A DNA stretch of 64,000 nt from assembly GCA_947631455.1 (NCBI GenBank), contig CANRLH010000005.1, positions 1 through 64,000 on the forward strand. Direction: 5' to 3'. This DNA is from an uncultured Clostridia bacterium (GTDB lineage: Bacteria > Bacillota > Clostridia > Oscillospirales > Ruminococcaceae). Every line of letters begins with the position of its first letter. The stretch's first letter is position 1. Shown piece after piece: positions 43,501-52,009 of this stretch. Made by a program: the position numbers and the translations under genes. Under the pieces are notes generated by a model that ran no database searches, had not been told where the DNA came from, and saw only the letters and a list, made by a program, of their open reading frames with translations.

Positions 43501-43873
43501 AGTTTGACCCCAGTCCGCTCCTGAGAGTATACAAAAGTGAACCGCCAGACTTCATTTTGTCCTGCATTTCCTGCAAAAACGGAAAATACTGATGCCATCC
43601 GTCCACAACCAATGCCTGCTGATCTCCGTCTGAAGCAAAGCCATGAATGTTAAGAGCTGCAAAGGCAATTGCCATCAAAACAAATGGTATTATAAACGAA
43701 AGCGAAACGAAAAAATAATCAGCAAATATTCTGACGCCCTTTTTCTGAAGTATTTTTTTTGCGCGCTCAGGCATTTTCAGGTCTGCCGAGCCGTCCTTAT
43801 GTCGGGATAAAAAACCTGCCTTTTTGGTGCTTGCGTTATTCAAGCTCTCATCGCCTTTCTGAAATCTAAACAT
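40589..43873 (-). CDS. YfhO-family large membrane protein
   Basis: A protein of up to 1094 residues with about 13 helices in the N-terminal half (from about 50 to 490), an extracellular beta-rich region (about 510-1020), one last helix near 1030-1050 and a charged tail. The layout and segments such as DGWHQYFPFLQEM, GSNFLAVLSYYTASPLNF and the closing helix match YfhO proteins, GT-C-like enzymes tied to lipoteichoic acid or glycolipid glycosylation. The 5' end is uncertain: a TTTACT-N17-TATACT promoter would start transcription at about the ATG at 43873, so the protein may be leaderless or start at the TTG at 43843, which follows AAAGG by ten bases. Confidence 0.85.
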   Translation of the reverse strand: MFRFQKGDESLNNASTKKAGFLSRHKDGSADLKMPERAKKILQKKGVRIFADYFFVSLSFIIPFVLMAIAFAALNIHGFASDGDQQALVVDGWHQYFPFLQEMQDKMKSGGSLLYTLRSGLGSNFLAVLSYYTASPLNFFTVFIPAEYLRDVFALFICLKVGCAGLFMSLFLRGTFKRNDFSIVLFSIPYALSAYMMGYYWNIMWLDTVALAPLVFLGTFALVREGRYKTYVIGLAIAFFSNFYIGFFVCVFVAMMFFAVNIILRSTFKMFLKRLGRIALYTVVALGITAVLILPAYIALQHAYSANSTFPSTFRFYDTFTNVISNTLAFGTPSTKEGLPNLYSGLLAIIMLGTMLFCNKISIREKIVYIIIVGFLLVSCNYNVLDYIWNGFHVTNMIPFRFSFLFVFAVLAIGYRAFTKLDRANWIMLLGGIAVFAILLYIANAAGIDKSAYRSNIFLGVGYLICLALVAFRFLNTKAIAFVMLFPMIFELNANVKAGTQAVGSSSYETYYSNGEGVKKLVDEYGSDNDDFYRMETSKEYTINDPALYQYRGVSMFSSMLNCQTTQYTRNLGIMASRAGNRYYYRMTTPFTNAVLNLKYTIMKTGDMADTKYNKLVATENNVKLYENQAYLPLGFMCEDGIENMDVISSIPFYYQNQLFKAMTGIDKNIFYYVPMTSTDGCRNLEVTSKEKNTGFHTYEPKKDTGYKNIFSGKKPLNNTDKDVDGVKANTQFQITPDSLSGASGKTMQVTFEYMDDKSVWSKGANIEFFAPSDPNNRRTINGFEFVEGKSVMFPVELNNDVLKSGLVIEGFGVRITNVSLVGTTSDTAANTNQNGTVSLKYTASKPGWYYGCFKFEEIESINITTTNQKNPVQTLGLKSTMPYACQIGYLDEGDSVTITGTTKDKLTSKSTFLSCVYRLDDEVFDDGLSKLKSNGTLDVTSVSDTDIKGKIKVNNSGIMYTSIPYEKGWSVYVNGEKQNAIAVCNNTYNETGVKTHDGSMLGIRLDKGEYEIELKYSPEGFTAGIVISLISLAAFIALIIYNRRRAKSGKVVYDMILSPEERKEQGIDVRSDSNSGDEKSDDDIDFSVKINKK

Positions 43874-43879
43874 ACATTC

Positions 43880-43908
43880 AGTATATCACATAGCTATAAA
43901 AAAGTAAA
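43880..43908 (-). promoter_or_regulatory. Promoter of the YfhO-family gene
   Basis: On the minus strand TTTACT (43908-43903), 17-base spacer, TATACT (43885-43880). It ends seven bases before the first possible ATG. Confidence 0.6.
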
Positions 43909-43992
43909 TATATTTTTTAAGCGAATATACTCGCGCCGTTGTGAATAAGCTTTAAAAAGGACAAAGTTAAAACGGTGTATGGAGGAATTAAA

Positions 43993-46623
43993 ATGCTGGA
44001 GATTTTAAACAGAGAAGTAAAACCGGCGCAGGATTATCCGGGCCTTTCCGAGGAGGAGGCGAGAATAAGGCAAAAAGAGGGCAAGAACGCTCTGGCGCCG
44101 AAAAAGAAAAATTCCGCTTTAAAAATATTTTCAAATCAGTTCCGGGACGTGTTGGTTTTAATTTTGCTCGGTGCTACACTTATCTCGATCACCATAGGAG
44201 AGATCTACGACGCTTTAACGATAATCATCATTATTATGCTTAACGCAACACTGGGATTCATACAGGAATTTCGCACCGAACGTACGCTTGAGGCATTAAG
44301 CAAAATGACCGCGCCCAAGGCGAAAGTCTTCAGAGACGGTATTTTAAAAACATTGCCGGCAGATGAAATAGTAAAGGGCGATGTTTTTAAAATCGAAGAG
44401 GGCGATAAAATCCCCGCAGATGCTGTGATACTTTCACAAAACTCTCTCTTCTGCGACGAATCCATCCTTACAGGAGAATCTTCCTCGGTTATAAAAAGCG
44501 AGTACGTGAACGAACAGGATACAGACAAACTCAATCTTCCGTACATGGTCTATATGGGCTGCGTTGTAACTAGAGGAAATGCCATATGCAAAACCACGGC
44601 AATAGCAAAAGCCACGCAGACCGGTCGCTTGAGTAAAATGATAGAAAGCATTTCAAACGAAAGGACTCCGCTGCAAAAGCGCTTAGGCGATCTTGGAAAA
44701 AAACTTGCCGTGATATGCCTTATTGCCTGCATACTGGTTGCTGCCGCAGGGATCATTCGTGGGGAAAACGCCTTCGATATGCTTATGACGGGACTTACCG
44801 TGGCTATTGCGGCTATCCCGGAAGGGCTTCCCGCAACGGTCACCATTGCACTTGCGCTTGCAGTTAGAAGAATACTTAAAAAGGGCGCTATAGTAAACAA
44901 ACTTCACTCGGTCGAAACTCTGGGTTCCGCAACGGTAATATGCACCGATAAAACAGGCACATTAACTCAAAACAAAATGACCGTCACAAAGATCATGACA
45001 TACAAAAAAAGCTTTTTTGTTTCAGGTTCGGGCTACTCACAGTCAGGTGAAATAACGCTTAATAAATCTCCCGTTGACCTTGGCAGTCACAAGGATCTGT
45101 CAGAGCTGATAACCTGTGCCTGTGTTTGCAACAACGCTGCCATCGCACGCACTGCTGTTTCAAAAGAGCGCAACCGCACCAAATCAGAAAGAGAATGGTC
45201 GGCAGTGGGTGACAGTGCAGAAGCCGCTTTGCTGATAATGGCGGCAAAGGCTGGAGTGATCCAGCAGGAGCTGGGCTTTGTACGGCAAAACGAGATACCC
45301 TTTGAAGCGAAGACCAGAATGATGACGGTTTTTGCAAATGACAAAAGCGGACAGTACGCTTTTACAAAGGGCTCGGCAGAAGTGGTCATAGCGCTCTGCA
45401 CAAAGGTTTTTGACGGCGAAAACGAAATAACTCTTGACAATAATATGAAAAGAGAGCTTATCCAAAAAGCCGACGCTCTCTCAGCAGAGGGACTCAGGGT
45501 TCTGGCGTTTTCAAAAGCGTCTGGCAAGGACATAGTTTTTCTTGGGTTTGTGGGAATGCTTGACAACCTGCACGAAAACATATCCTCTGCCGTGGCGATG
45601 TGTAAGCGCGGCGGCATAAGGGTTTTGATGTTGACTGGAGATCACCTCCTTACAGCTCGCGCGATTGCGAAAAAGGCCGGAATACTAACCTCTCCTGACG
45701 GCGCCGTTACAGGCGAAGAAATAGATAAGCTTTCTGACGAGGAGCTGTGTGATATCGTTTTGGAGAAAACCGTTTTTGCAAGGGTCACCCCGGAGCACAA
45801 GCTTAGAATTGTAAGAGCGCTTAAAAGTCTGGGCGAAAATGTCGCTATGACAGGCGACGGCGTAAACGACGCTCCTGCGGTAAAAGAAGCGACTATAGGA
45901 ATTGCTATGGGCAAAAACGGTACAGACGTTACTAAAGAGGCAGCCGACCTTATTCTTCTCGACGACAACTTTGAGACAATTGTTGACGCAGTTAAGGAGG
46001 GCAGAGGAATATACTCAAACATACGCAAATTTGTAAGATATCTTATCTCCTGCAACGTCGGAGAGATAATAACAATGCTGTTCGGAATACTTATAGGGCT
46101 TCCGCCGGCGCTTCTGCCGACGCAGATACTGCTTGTAAATCTCGTTACCGACGGTCTTCCCGCAATTGCTTTGGGGCTTGAACCGACTGAGGACGATGTT
46201 ATGAAAAGCCCGCCCAGAAACGATAAAAACTTTTTCGCAGGCGGTCTGCTTTCAAGAATTATCTTTAGGGGAATTTTTATCGGCATGTGCACTATCGGAG
46301 CGTTTGTCTCGGTTTTAAAGCTTTCTTCAAGCCTCGAAACCGCAAGGACAGCCGCTTTGATCACACTGGTGTTAACCCAGCTTATCCACTCGTTTGAATG
46401 CAAAGCGGAAAAGGGCTCAATATTGAACTCACGCATATTAAACAACCCGTTCCTTATAGTTGCAAACATAATCTCTTTTGCCGCTCTTATTTTCTGCGTT
46501 ACATTCCCTCCGCTTGCGGTTATATTCAGCGCCTGCGCCTTAAACGCATCTCATATAATCATCTGCATTATCTTTTCTTTTGCACCGGCGTTTATCTCAA
46601 CCGCTGTGGATAAAATAACTTAA
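43993..46623 (+). CDS. Calcium-transporting P-type ATPase (P2A)
   Basis: An 876-residue cation pump with ten membrane helices. The phosphorylated Asp319 is in CTDKTGTLTQNK; TGES (actuator), FTKGSAEVV (nucleotide domain) and MTGDGVNDAPAV (hinge) are present. IPEGLPATVTIALALA in helix 4 and the helix 6 segment LLVNLVTDGLPAIALG are typical for SERCA-like calcium pumps with site II residues. The ATG at 43993 is preceded by GGAGG; the open frame starts six codons earlier without a site. It exports calcium from the cytoplasm. Transcribed alone, divergent from the YfhO gene. Confidence 0.93.
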   Translation: MLEILNREVKPAQDYPGLSEEEARIRQKEGKNALAPKKKNSALKIFSNQFRDVLVLILLGATLISITIGEIYDALTIIIIIMLNATLGFIQEFRTERTLEALSKMTAPKAKVFRDGILKTLPADEIVKGDVFKIEEGDKIPADAVILSQNSLFCDESILTGESSSVIKSEYVNEQDTDKLNLPYMVYMGCVVTRGNAICKTTAIAKATQTGRLSKMIESISNERTPLQKRLGDLGKKLAVICLIACILVAAAGIIRGENAFDMLMTGLTVAIAAIPEGLPATVTIALALAVRRILKKGAIVNKLHSVETLGSATVICTDKTGTLTQNKMTVTKIMTYKKSFFVSGSGYSQSGEITLNKSPVDLGSHKDLSELITCACVCNNAAIARTAVSKERNRTKSEREWSAVGDSAEAALLIMAAKAGVIQQELGFVRQNEIPFEAKTRMMTVFANDKSGQYAFTKGSAEVVIALCTKVFDGENEITLDNNMKRELIQKADALSAEGLRVLAFSKASGKDIVFLGFVGMLDNLHENISSAVAMCKRGGIRVLMLTGDHLLTARAIAKKAGILTSPDGAVTGEEIDKLSDEELCDIVLEKTVFARVTPEHKLRIVRALKSLGENVAMTGDGVNDAPAVKEATIGIAMGKNGTDVTKEAADLILLDDNFETIVDAVKEGRGIYSNIRKFVRYLISCNVGEIITMLFGILIGLPPALLPTQILLVNLVTDGLPAIALGLEPTEDDVMKSPPRNDKNFFAGGLLSRIIFRGIFIGMCTIGAFVSVLKLSSSLETARTAALITLVLTQLIHSFECKAEKGSILNSRILNNPFLIVANIISFAALIFCVTFPPLAVIFSACALNASHIIICIIFSFAPAFISTAVDKIT

Positions 46624-46628
46624 GCAGT

Positions 46629-46665
46629 AAAAAACCATCCGCATATAAAATGCGAATGGTTTTTT
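46629..46665. terminator. Bidirectional terminator after the calcium pump
   Basis: Stem AAAACCATCCGCAT / ATGCGAATGGTTTT with A and T runs on either side, serving convergent genes. Confidence 0.85.
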
Positions 46666-46708
46666 CATTCCCCCATAGTCTGCGCCCCTATAAGGGACGG
46701 ACAAAAAA

Positions 46709-48745
46709 TCACTTATACATATACTTCCTGTTAAAATCCGCTATCGGAATAGCCTTGTCAAACAGCCAGCCCTGTGCCATGTCAAAACCGCAGGATTTAA
46801 AGAACTCCGCCTGCTCAATATTTTCAACGCCCTCAAACAAAACGTCCTTTCCGGTAGTCTCTATCAGCTTGCAAAGCTGCTTTACATATTCCTTATCTTT
46901 ATGAGACCTTAACACCTGATCGACAAACGTCTTGTCAACCTTTACGATGTCAATGGGCGCGTCCCTTAAAAAGCTCAGCGATGAGTATCCCGTCCCGAAA
47001 TCGTCCATATCAATCCTGAAGCCGAAATCGGCAAAAGCATTCATATTGTTTATTACAGTTTCGGGATCTTTTGCTATTATACTCTCGGTTATCTCTATCT
47101 CAACGTACTTGGGATCGACTCCGTATTCGGTAGTCATTTCCTCTACCCTGGTAACAAAGTTTTTATAATTATTGTGAACTCTTGAAAAGTTCACCGAAAT
47201 TGGCAGCGGCTCTATTCCGTCGTTCTGCCACTGCTTTATAAGAGAGAGCACCTGTCTGAATATCTCAAAGTCAAGGTCTATTATATACCCCGCCTTCTCA
47301 AGCATCGGCACAAAAAGATATGGCTGCTTGTAGCTGCCGTCTGCGTTTCTCCATCGCGCAAGAGCTTCCGCACCGATTATTTCCATTCTTCTGAACGAAA
47401 ACTTCGGCTGCAAAAATGCCTCTATCTCTCCGTCCTCGATAGCCTGGTGTATCTTTGTTCTTACCTCCTGCTCGGCAAGACGCTGAGCCTTTATATTCTC
47501 ATCAAATACGCATAGCCACTGCTGACGGTTTCCCTTAATACTTCTTCTTGCAATATTGGCGTTGTCTATCGCTACGCGAACACTTGTATCCTCAGGGCTG
47601 AGAAAGTATATTCCCGCCGTGAGATTTATATCGTTTATCGGATACTTTCTTGTGTGCAGAATTGAAAACAAACGCCCGAGCTTATTGACCTTTTGTAATA
47701 TCGAATCCTCACTGGCGCCTTCTATTGCCGCTACGAAAAAGTCTGAATGTATTCTTGAAGCAGCAATTACGTTTTCATTGTTTTTAATAAGTCTTGCGGT
47801 ATCGCACAAAATCTGATTTCCCGCCGCAAAACCAAAATTTTCATTTATATATGCAAAATTATTTATATCAAAATATATTATTGCGAGAACACGGCTTTTA
47901 TCTCTGGTCTCAAGATACGCCGTTATCGCAGACTTAAATCTGTTGAAGTTAATAAGCCCCGTGAGGCTATCAATAGACTCGACCCTGTTAACTGTGATGT
48001 GATTATCGCTTATGCCGCTGTTGATCTCAGCGATTTTTCCCACCACACTTCTTATTTCATTCCTGCCGGTCTTTGATACGGCAAAAAACTCAGCCCTATA
48101 TCTCCTATATTCTTTCTTGTCAAAGCTTGCGCTGAAATCTATCGTGTCAGACGATAACTCAGTATCAGCACAGGCATTTTTCATTACCTCGAAAAATTGC
48201 TTTTTATCACTCGAATGTATATAAAGCTTTTCAAAAGAACCCGTAAGCTCATCAGCTATATGATTTTCTGAGCAATAAATAAATCCGTCGTTTTCAAAGT
48301 CAGCAGAATCGAACTTAAAAAACTTTAATCCTTCGGCTTTGCTTGAGTCTTCCTCATTTTCTGACGAATCTGAATTTACGTCATAAAAATCAGAAACATC
48401 TATTATGCTGGTCACCGCAATGGTTTTATCGTCCTCTAAAAGCTTGGTTATACCTATCGCGGCAACATTTCTGCCGTCAGGTCTTCTCAATCGGTGAAGG
48501 TAACATATACCGTTTGATTTTCCTTGCTTGTTTACCCGCTCTTTGTAAATATCTTTAAGATCATATCTCTCATTGTTGTCCAAAACGTCCTTCACGAGGA
48601 GATTATCCATATCGGTTTTTTGAGGGTCGATTCCCGCAATGGTCAGAAAGTCGTCGTTAAATTTTATTATCTTGCCTGTTTTTACGTCAACATAAATTTC
48701 AGCGCACGGAATCCCTAACATCATTTTATGATTTGTATTTGGCAT
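46709..48745 (-). CDS. PAS-GGDEF-EAL cyclic-di-GMP protein with degenerate GGDEF
   Basis: A 678-residue soluble signalling protein. A PAS-like sensor (about 8-115) is followed by a second poorly conserved segment (about 150-240), a GGDEF domain (about 250-405) and an EAL domain (about 415-670). The GGDEF signature has decayed to RIHSDFF, so cyclase activity is unlikely. The EAL part has the key motifs GAEALARW, ITESI, DDFGTGYSSLSFL and VKVDKTF, consistent with an active phosphodiesterase that degrades cyclic di-GMP, perhaps tuned by GTP bound to the dead GGDEF. GGGAGGAAAG precedes the ATG. It is alone between convergent and same-strand neighbours. Confidence 0.92.
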   Translation of the reverse strand: MPNTNHKMMLGIPCAEIYVDVKTGKIIKFNDDFLTIAGIDPQKTDMDNLLVKDVLDNNERYDLKDIYKERVNKQGKSNGICYLHRLRRPDGRNVAAIGITKLLEDDKTIAVTSIIDVSDFYDVNSDSSENEEDSSKAEGLKFFKFDSADFENDGFIYCSENHIADELTGSFEKLYIHSSDKKQFFEVMKNACADTELSSDTIDFSASFDKKEYRRYRAEFFAVSKTGRNEIRSVVGKIAEINSGISDNHITVNRVESIDSLTGLINFNRFKSAITAYLETRDKSRVLAIIYFDINNFAYINENFGFAAGNQILCDTARLIKNNENVIAASRIHSDFFVAAIEGASEDSILQKVNKLGRLFSILHTRKYPINDINLTAGIYFLSPEDTSVRVAIDNANIARRSIKGNRQQWLCVFDENIKAQRLAEQEVRTKIHQAIEDGEIEAFLQPKFSFRRMEIIGAEALARWRNADGSYKQPYLFVPMLEKAGYIIDLDFEIFRQVLSLIKQWQNDGIEPLPISVNFSRVHNNYKNFVTRVEEMTTEYGVDPKYVEIEITESIIAKDPETVINNMNAFADFGFRIDMDDFGTGYSSLSFLRDAPIDIVKVDKTFVDQVLRSHKDKEYVKQLCKLIETTGKDVLFEGVENIEQAEFFKSCGFDMAQGWLFDKAIPIADFNRKYMYK

Positions 48746-49103
48746 ACGACTTTCCTCCCCTCTTATAAACTGTAAAAATCAAGCGCTTTTCTGTCAGTGG
48801 ATAAAGATACCCTTATACTGAGTTTACCACAAATTTTCAAAACAGTCAATAGAAATTTCCAGCGAAAGTGCAGTTTTTTACTACATAATGCACAAAATTG
48901 CATTCTTTACCTGTATTTTAATCACTCTGACGTAAGATATGATTATTACGTTACACTAAACTTCAAACTTACCGTTTTCTTATTCAGCTTAGATTTAATA
49001 TAATAAGCTTTTCATCTTGATTAAAAAGCCTGTAGATATACTGATTTTTCTTATCCTTAATAAACTTTTGAGCCAGTGCGACATATCAGCTACTAATTTT
49101 ATT
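48746..49103. other. Gene-free interval between the EAL protein and prepilin peptidase
   Basis: 358 AT-rich bases. A short inverted repeat near 48930-48957 (ACGTAA / TTACGT) may end the prepilin peptidase transcript. I see no gene, RNA or clear promoter. Confidence 0.5.
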
Positions 49104-49904
49104 TTATTGAAGTCCGCTTATTTTAAGATAAAGGTCTGCAAGGTAGTCACCGAAAAATATAGATGAGGCAATCCCAACTGACAGCCAAGGCCCAAATGCA
49201 AAGACGCTGTTTCCGGACTTGTATTTTGTAATAAGTCCCGCGACAGAGCCGGTGATAAGTCCGATAAACGCGGCGATGATAACCGCCTTTACGCCCAGAA
49301 ATGCTCCGCCTGCAAACATCAGTGCAACGTCTCCGAAGCCGAGCGCCTTACCCCTTGACACAAGGAAGATCAGCAGAAAAGGAACACTTATCACAAGCGC
49401 TCCTATAATGGCGCTTTGCCACGTATACGCATTGACAGGCGTCAAGACATTGGTGAGAGTGAGCACAAGCTTTGCTATCGCCATTATGATTATCACCGAA
49501 ACAACAGGCATATTTATAAGCTGTGTGTCCATATCCATAAAGAACACTATTATAAGACACGAAAGCACAACGCAAACCATCGCTGACTCTATAGATGCTT
49601 CGGTCAAACCGAACCAGTAGAATGTAAACACGTATAAAAGAGCATTCAAAAGCTCAACTATCATGTACCTTGGCGAGATCTTTGCTCCGCAGCTGCGGCA
49701 CTTTCCTCGTAAAATTATGTAGCTTACGATAGGTATAAGATCGTATTTTTTTATCTTATCCTTACAGCTCATACAATGAGAACCGCCCGCGGCTATTGAC
49801 TCTCCGGTAGGAAGCCTTAATATGCAAACATTCAAAAAGCTTCCGATTATTGCTCCGAAAATAAAAATTATCGCATAGATCAAAAAGTATGACAGATAAA
49901 TCAT
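49104..49904 (-). CDS. pilD: Type IV prepilin peptidase (A24)
   Basis: A 266-residue membrane protease with about seven helices. The N-terminal methylase-type loop has two cysteine pairs (CMSCKDK and CRSCGAK). The two catalytic aspartates lie in FFMDMDTQLIN and GFGDVALM. It cuts the leader of prepilin-like proteins at the membrane and methylates the new end, and so serves type IV pili or competence pseudopili. No pilin or assembly genes are in the window, so it acts in trans. A purine-rich site with AAGGAGGAG precedes the ATG. Confidence 0.93.
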   Translation of the reverse strand: MIYLSYFLIYAIIFIFGAIIGSFLNVCILRLPTGESIAAGGSHCMSCKDKIKKYDLIPIVSYIILRGKCRSCGAKISPRYMIVELLNALLYVFTFYWFGLTEASIESAMVCVVLSCLIIVFFMDMDTQLINMPVVSVIIIMAIAKLVLTLTNVLTPVNAYTWQSAIIGALVISVPFLLIFLVSRGKALGFGDVALMFAGGAFLGVKAVIIAAFIGLITGSVAGLITKYKSGNSVFAFGPWLSVGIASSIFFGDYLADLYLKISGLQ

Positions 49905-49974
49905 TATACTCCTCCTTACAGTAATTTTTATTTTATTGTATTATATTTTAAGGGATAAGTCAACCAACTCGCTA

Positions 49975-50003
49975 TTGACTTCTCCACAATATAGTAGTAA
50001 AAT
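49975..50003 (+). promoter_or_regulatory. Promoter of pduL
   Basis: TTGACT, 17-base spacer, TAAAAT, about 35 bases before the ATG. Confidence 0.6.
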
Positions 50004-50037
50004 TATACTGTAAATTAAAACTAAGGAGAGGTATATT

Positions 50038-50634
50038 ATGGCTAAAAATTTTATCGTTGAAACTTCTGCGAGACATATTCACGTTACTCAGGAGCACCTT
50101 GAAATACTTTTCGGAAAGGGCGCAACGCTCACAAAGAAAAAGGACCTTTCTCAGCCGGGACAGTTTGCCTGCGAGGAAAGAGTTACAATTGTCGGCCCTA
50201 AAAAGGAGCTTAAGGGCGTTTCGATATTAGGACCTGTAAGACCTGCCACACAGGTAGAGCTTTCTGCAACCGACGCAAGAAGCATAGGAGTTGACGCTCC
50301 TATCCGTGAGTCGGGCGATATCAAGGGAAGCGGTGCCTGCAAGGTTATAGGTCCCGAGGGCGAGATAGAGATTTCAGAGGGTGTTATCGTTGCAAAAAGA
50401 CATATCCATCTTACGCCTGCCGATGCTGAAGAACTGGGGGTAAAGGACAAGGACATAGTTTGTGTTAAAATCAAAAGTCCGGAGAGAAAGGCTATCTTGG
50501 GCGATGTCGTTTGCAGAGTATCAGACAAGTTTGCGAAGGCTATGCACATAGACACCGATGAGTCAAACGCTGTCGGCGCTTCAAGAGATCAGATGGGAGA
50601 GATCGTTGACGTTTGTCCGATGAAATGCGATTAG
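50038..50634 (+). CDS. pduL: Phosphate propanoyltransferase / phosphotransacetylase PduL
   Basis: A 198-residue enzyme with the two PduL half-domains. The zinc-binding histidines are in SARHIHVTQEHLE near the N-terminus and AKRHIHLTPADAEELG in the second half; QPGQFACEERV and GPVRPATQVELS are also conserved. It swaps CoA and phosphate on propanoyl or acetyl groups. There is no encapsulation peptide and no microcompartment gene nearby, so it probably serves as the cytosolic phosphotransacetylase of acetate production. CTAAGGAGAGG precedes the ATG. Single gene with own promoter and terminator. Confidence 0.93.
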   Translation: MAKNFIVETSARHIHVTQEHLEILFGKGATLTKKKDLSQPGQFACEERVTIVGPKKELKGVSILGPVRPATQVELSATDARSIGVDAPIRESGDIKGSGACKVIGPEGEIEISEGVIVAKRHIHLTPADAEELGVKDKDIVCVKIKSPERKAILGDVVCRVSDKFAKAMHIDTDESNAVGASRDQMGEIVDVCPMKCD

Positions 50635-50658
50635 TCCAAACACGTATTTACATAAAAC

Positions 50659-50697
50659 AAAAGCTGTACATTCAAGCTCTTGAGTGTACAGCTTTTT
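50659..50697. terminator. Bidirectional terminator between pduL and the serpin gene
   Basis: Stem AAAGCTGTACATTCAAG / CTTGAGTGTACAGCTTT (one mismatch) with A and T tails. Confidence 0.9.
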
Positions 50698-50720
50698 CAT
50701 TTGCGGCTTTATTTACTGCT

Positions 50721-51965
50721 TCAATCTATCTCCATTACCTTTCCCATAAAAATCGGAAGATCGGTTTCAGAGTCTATTATCATATAAACAAAAGGTCTGT
50801 TGAGGTTTACGTAATATTCTTTTTTCAAGGGCATTGACGTTTTAGTGTCTGTAACCGAAGTAACGGCAGCCGCACTGGTTCCGTTTTCGTCGACCTCAAT
50901 AAAGGTCTTGTGCAAAACACTGCTCACATAAATATTTCCGTCGTCAGACTTCCCCATTTTACTGAAATCCGCATCGCTTTCTGAAAATGCGTTTTTTATG
51001 CCCATTGTCTTAAGTGAATCAATCAAGCTTACCTCATAATCGTACTTAAACTTAGGAAGAGATGCGTAAACATCCGCATACTGCCTGTTTGAAATCATTT
51101 TTCGCAAGCCTTCGCCGGTCATACTGTTTACGTAATCGTTTATGTCAACGCCGTCGTTCGGCAACACAGCCGCGAATGCGTATGGGCCCGCATAATATTT
51201 TATAAATCCTACTGCATTCTCATCACTCAAGTAAACATGCTCTGTCGATTCCATCATCTGAACAGTCTTTTTTTCGCCGTCATAATCAGTAAAAGTTTTT
51301 TGGTCTGTCTCAGGAAATTTATCCTCCCAAGCCGCCTCAAAGGCGATTGCGTTTATAAGATACGCCTCATCCTCAGGACTTATGTTATCAACTATCTTAT
51401 CTATCATAGAGTTGGTGTTCTTTTTTACCCAGCCGTTTATCTCATCAGCGGTAGATGTATCAAACGCCCTTTTATACGCCGAAGCATTATAGTAGTCGGC
51501 GGCGGACTGCAAAAAGTCTTTTTCTATTCTTAAGCTGTCCGAGTCCCTGTACCATATAGAATTTGCAATGTTGATCTTGCTGTTATCATAATCAAAAAGC
51601 TCTTTGACATATGAATAAAGATACTCATTAAGCCTATGCGTTTCGATCTCTCCCAGAGCTTTCTCTATCTGACTTTTTGTTTCGCCGTCCGCACCATTCG
51701 CAACCATACCCATACATATTGCAGCAGAAAGCGGTGATACAAGTGAGTTATTCTCCTTGTCCGACGCATTTTGAAATAATTTTACCGCAAAATCCGTATG
51801 TGCGCTTATAAACCTATCGCCAAGCTCTATCTTTGAAATTTTCACTCTGCTTATATCTTCCATTAGATCCGCTGCCTGCACGGTTTTTGTGCAGCCCGAC
51901 AAATCAAACGCCATAGCTAAAGCAATAACGCAGCTTATCGCCGATAAAACTCTTTTGCCTTTCAT
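50721..51965 (-). CDS. Surface lipoprotein serpin (serine protease inhibitor)
   Basis: A 414-residue serpin with a lipoprotein signal peptide (lipobox LSGC, Cys25). The fold is full length: NNSLVSPLSAAICMGMVANG near residue 75, YLINAIAFEAAWEDKF in the middle and LPKFKYDYEVSL. The hinge VDENGTSAAAVTSV has small residues at the positions needed for loop insertion, so it should be inhibitory. The exposed loop continues TDTKTSMPLK, and RPFVYMIIDSETDLPIFMGKV closes the protein. [Eubacterium] siraeum serpins (siropins) inhibit human neutrophil proteases; the target here is unknown. AAGGAGG precedes the ATG. A sigma/anti-sigma pair lies just upstream on the same strand. Confidence 0.95.
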   Translation of the reverse strand: MKGKRVLSAISCVIALAMAFDLSGCTKTVQAADLMEDISRVKISKIELGDRFISAHTDFAVKLFQNASDKENNSLVSPLSAAICMGMVANGADGETKSQIEKALGEIETHRLNEYLYSYVKELFDYDNSKINIANSIWYRDSDSLRIEKDFLQSAADYYNASAYKRAFDTSTADEINGWVKKNTNSMIDKIVDNISPEDEAYLINAIAFEAAWEDKFPETDQKTFTDYDGEKKTVQMMESTEHVYLSDENAVGFIKYYAGPYAFAAVLPNDGVDINDYVNSMTGEGLRKMISNRQYADVYASLPKFKYDYEVSLIDSLKTMGIKNAFSESDADFSKMGKSDDGNIYVSSVLHKTFIEVDENGTSAAAVTSVTDTKTSMPLKKEYYVNLNRPFVYMIIDSETDLPIFMGKVMEID

Positions 51966-52009
51966 AATATCGTTCCTCCTTAAGGTGAATTTGCCGGTCG
52001 GTTTTATCT

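Noticed and set aside
48930-48957. TAACGTAA-type inverted repeat as an operator
   Set aside because: Short and AT-rich with no promoter beside it; more likely a weak terminator or chance.
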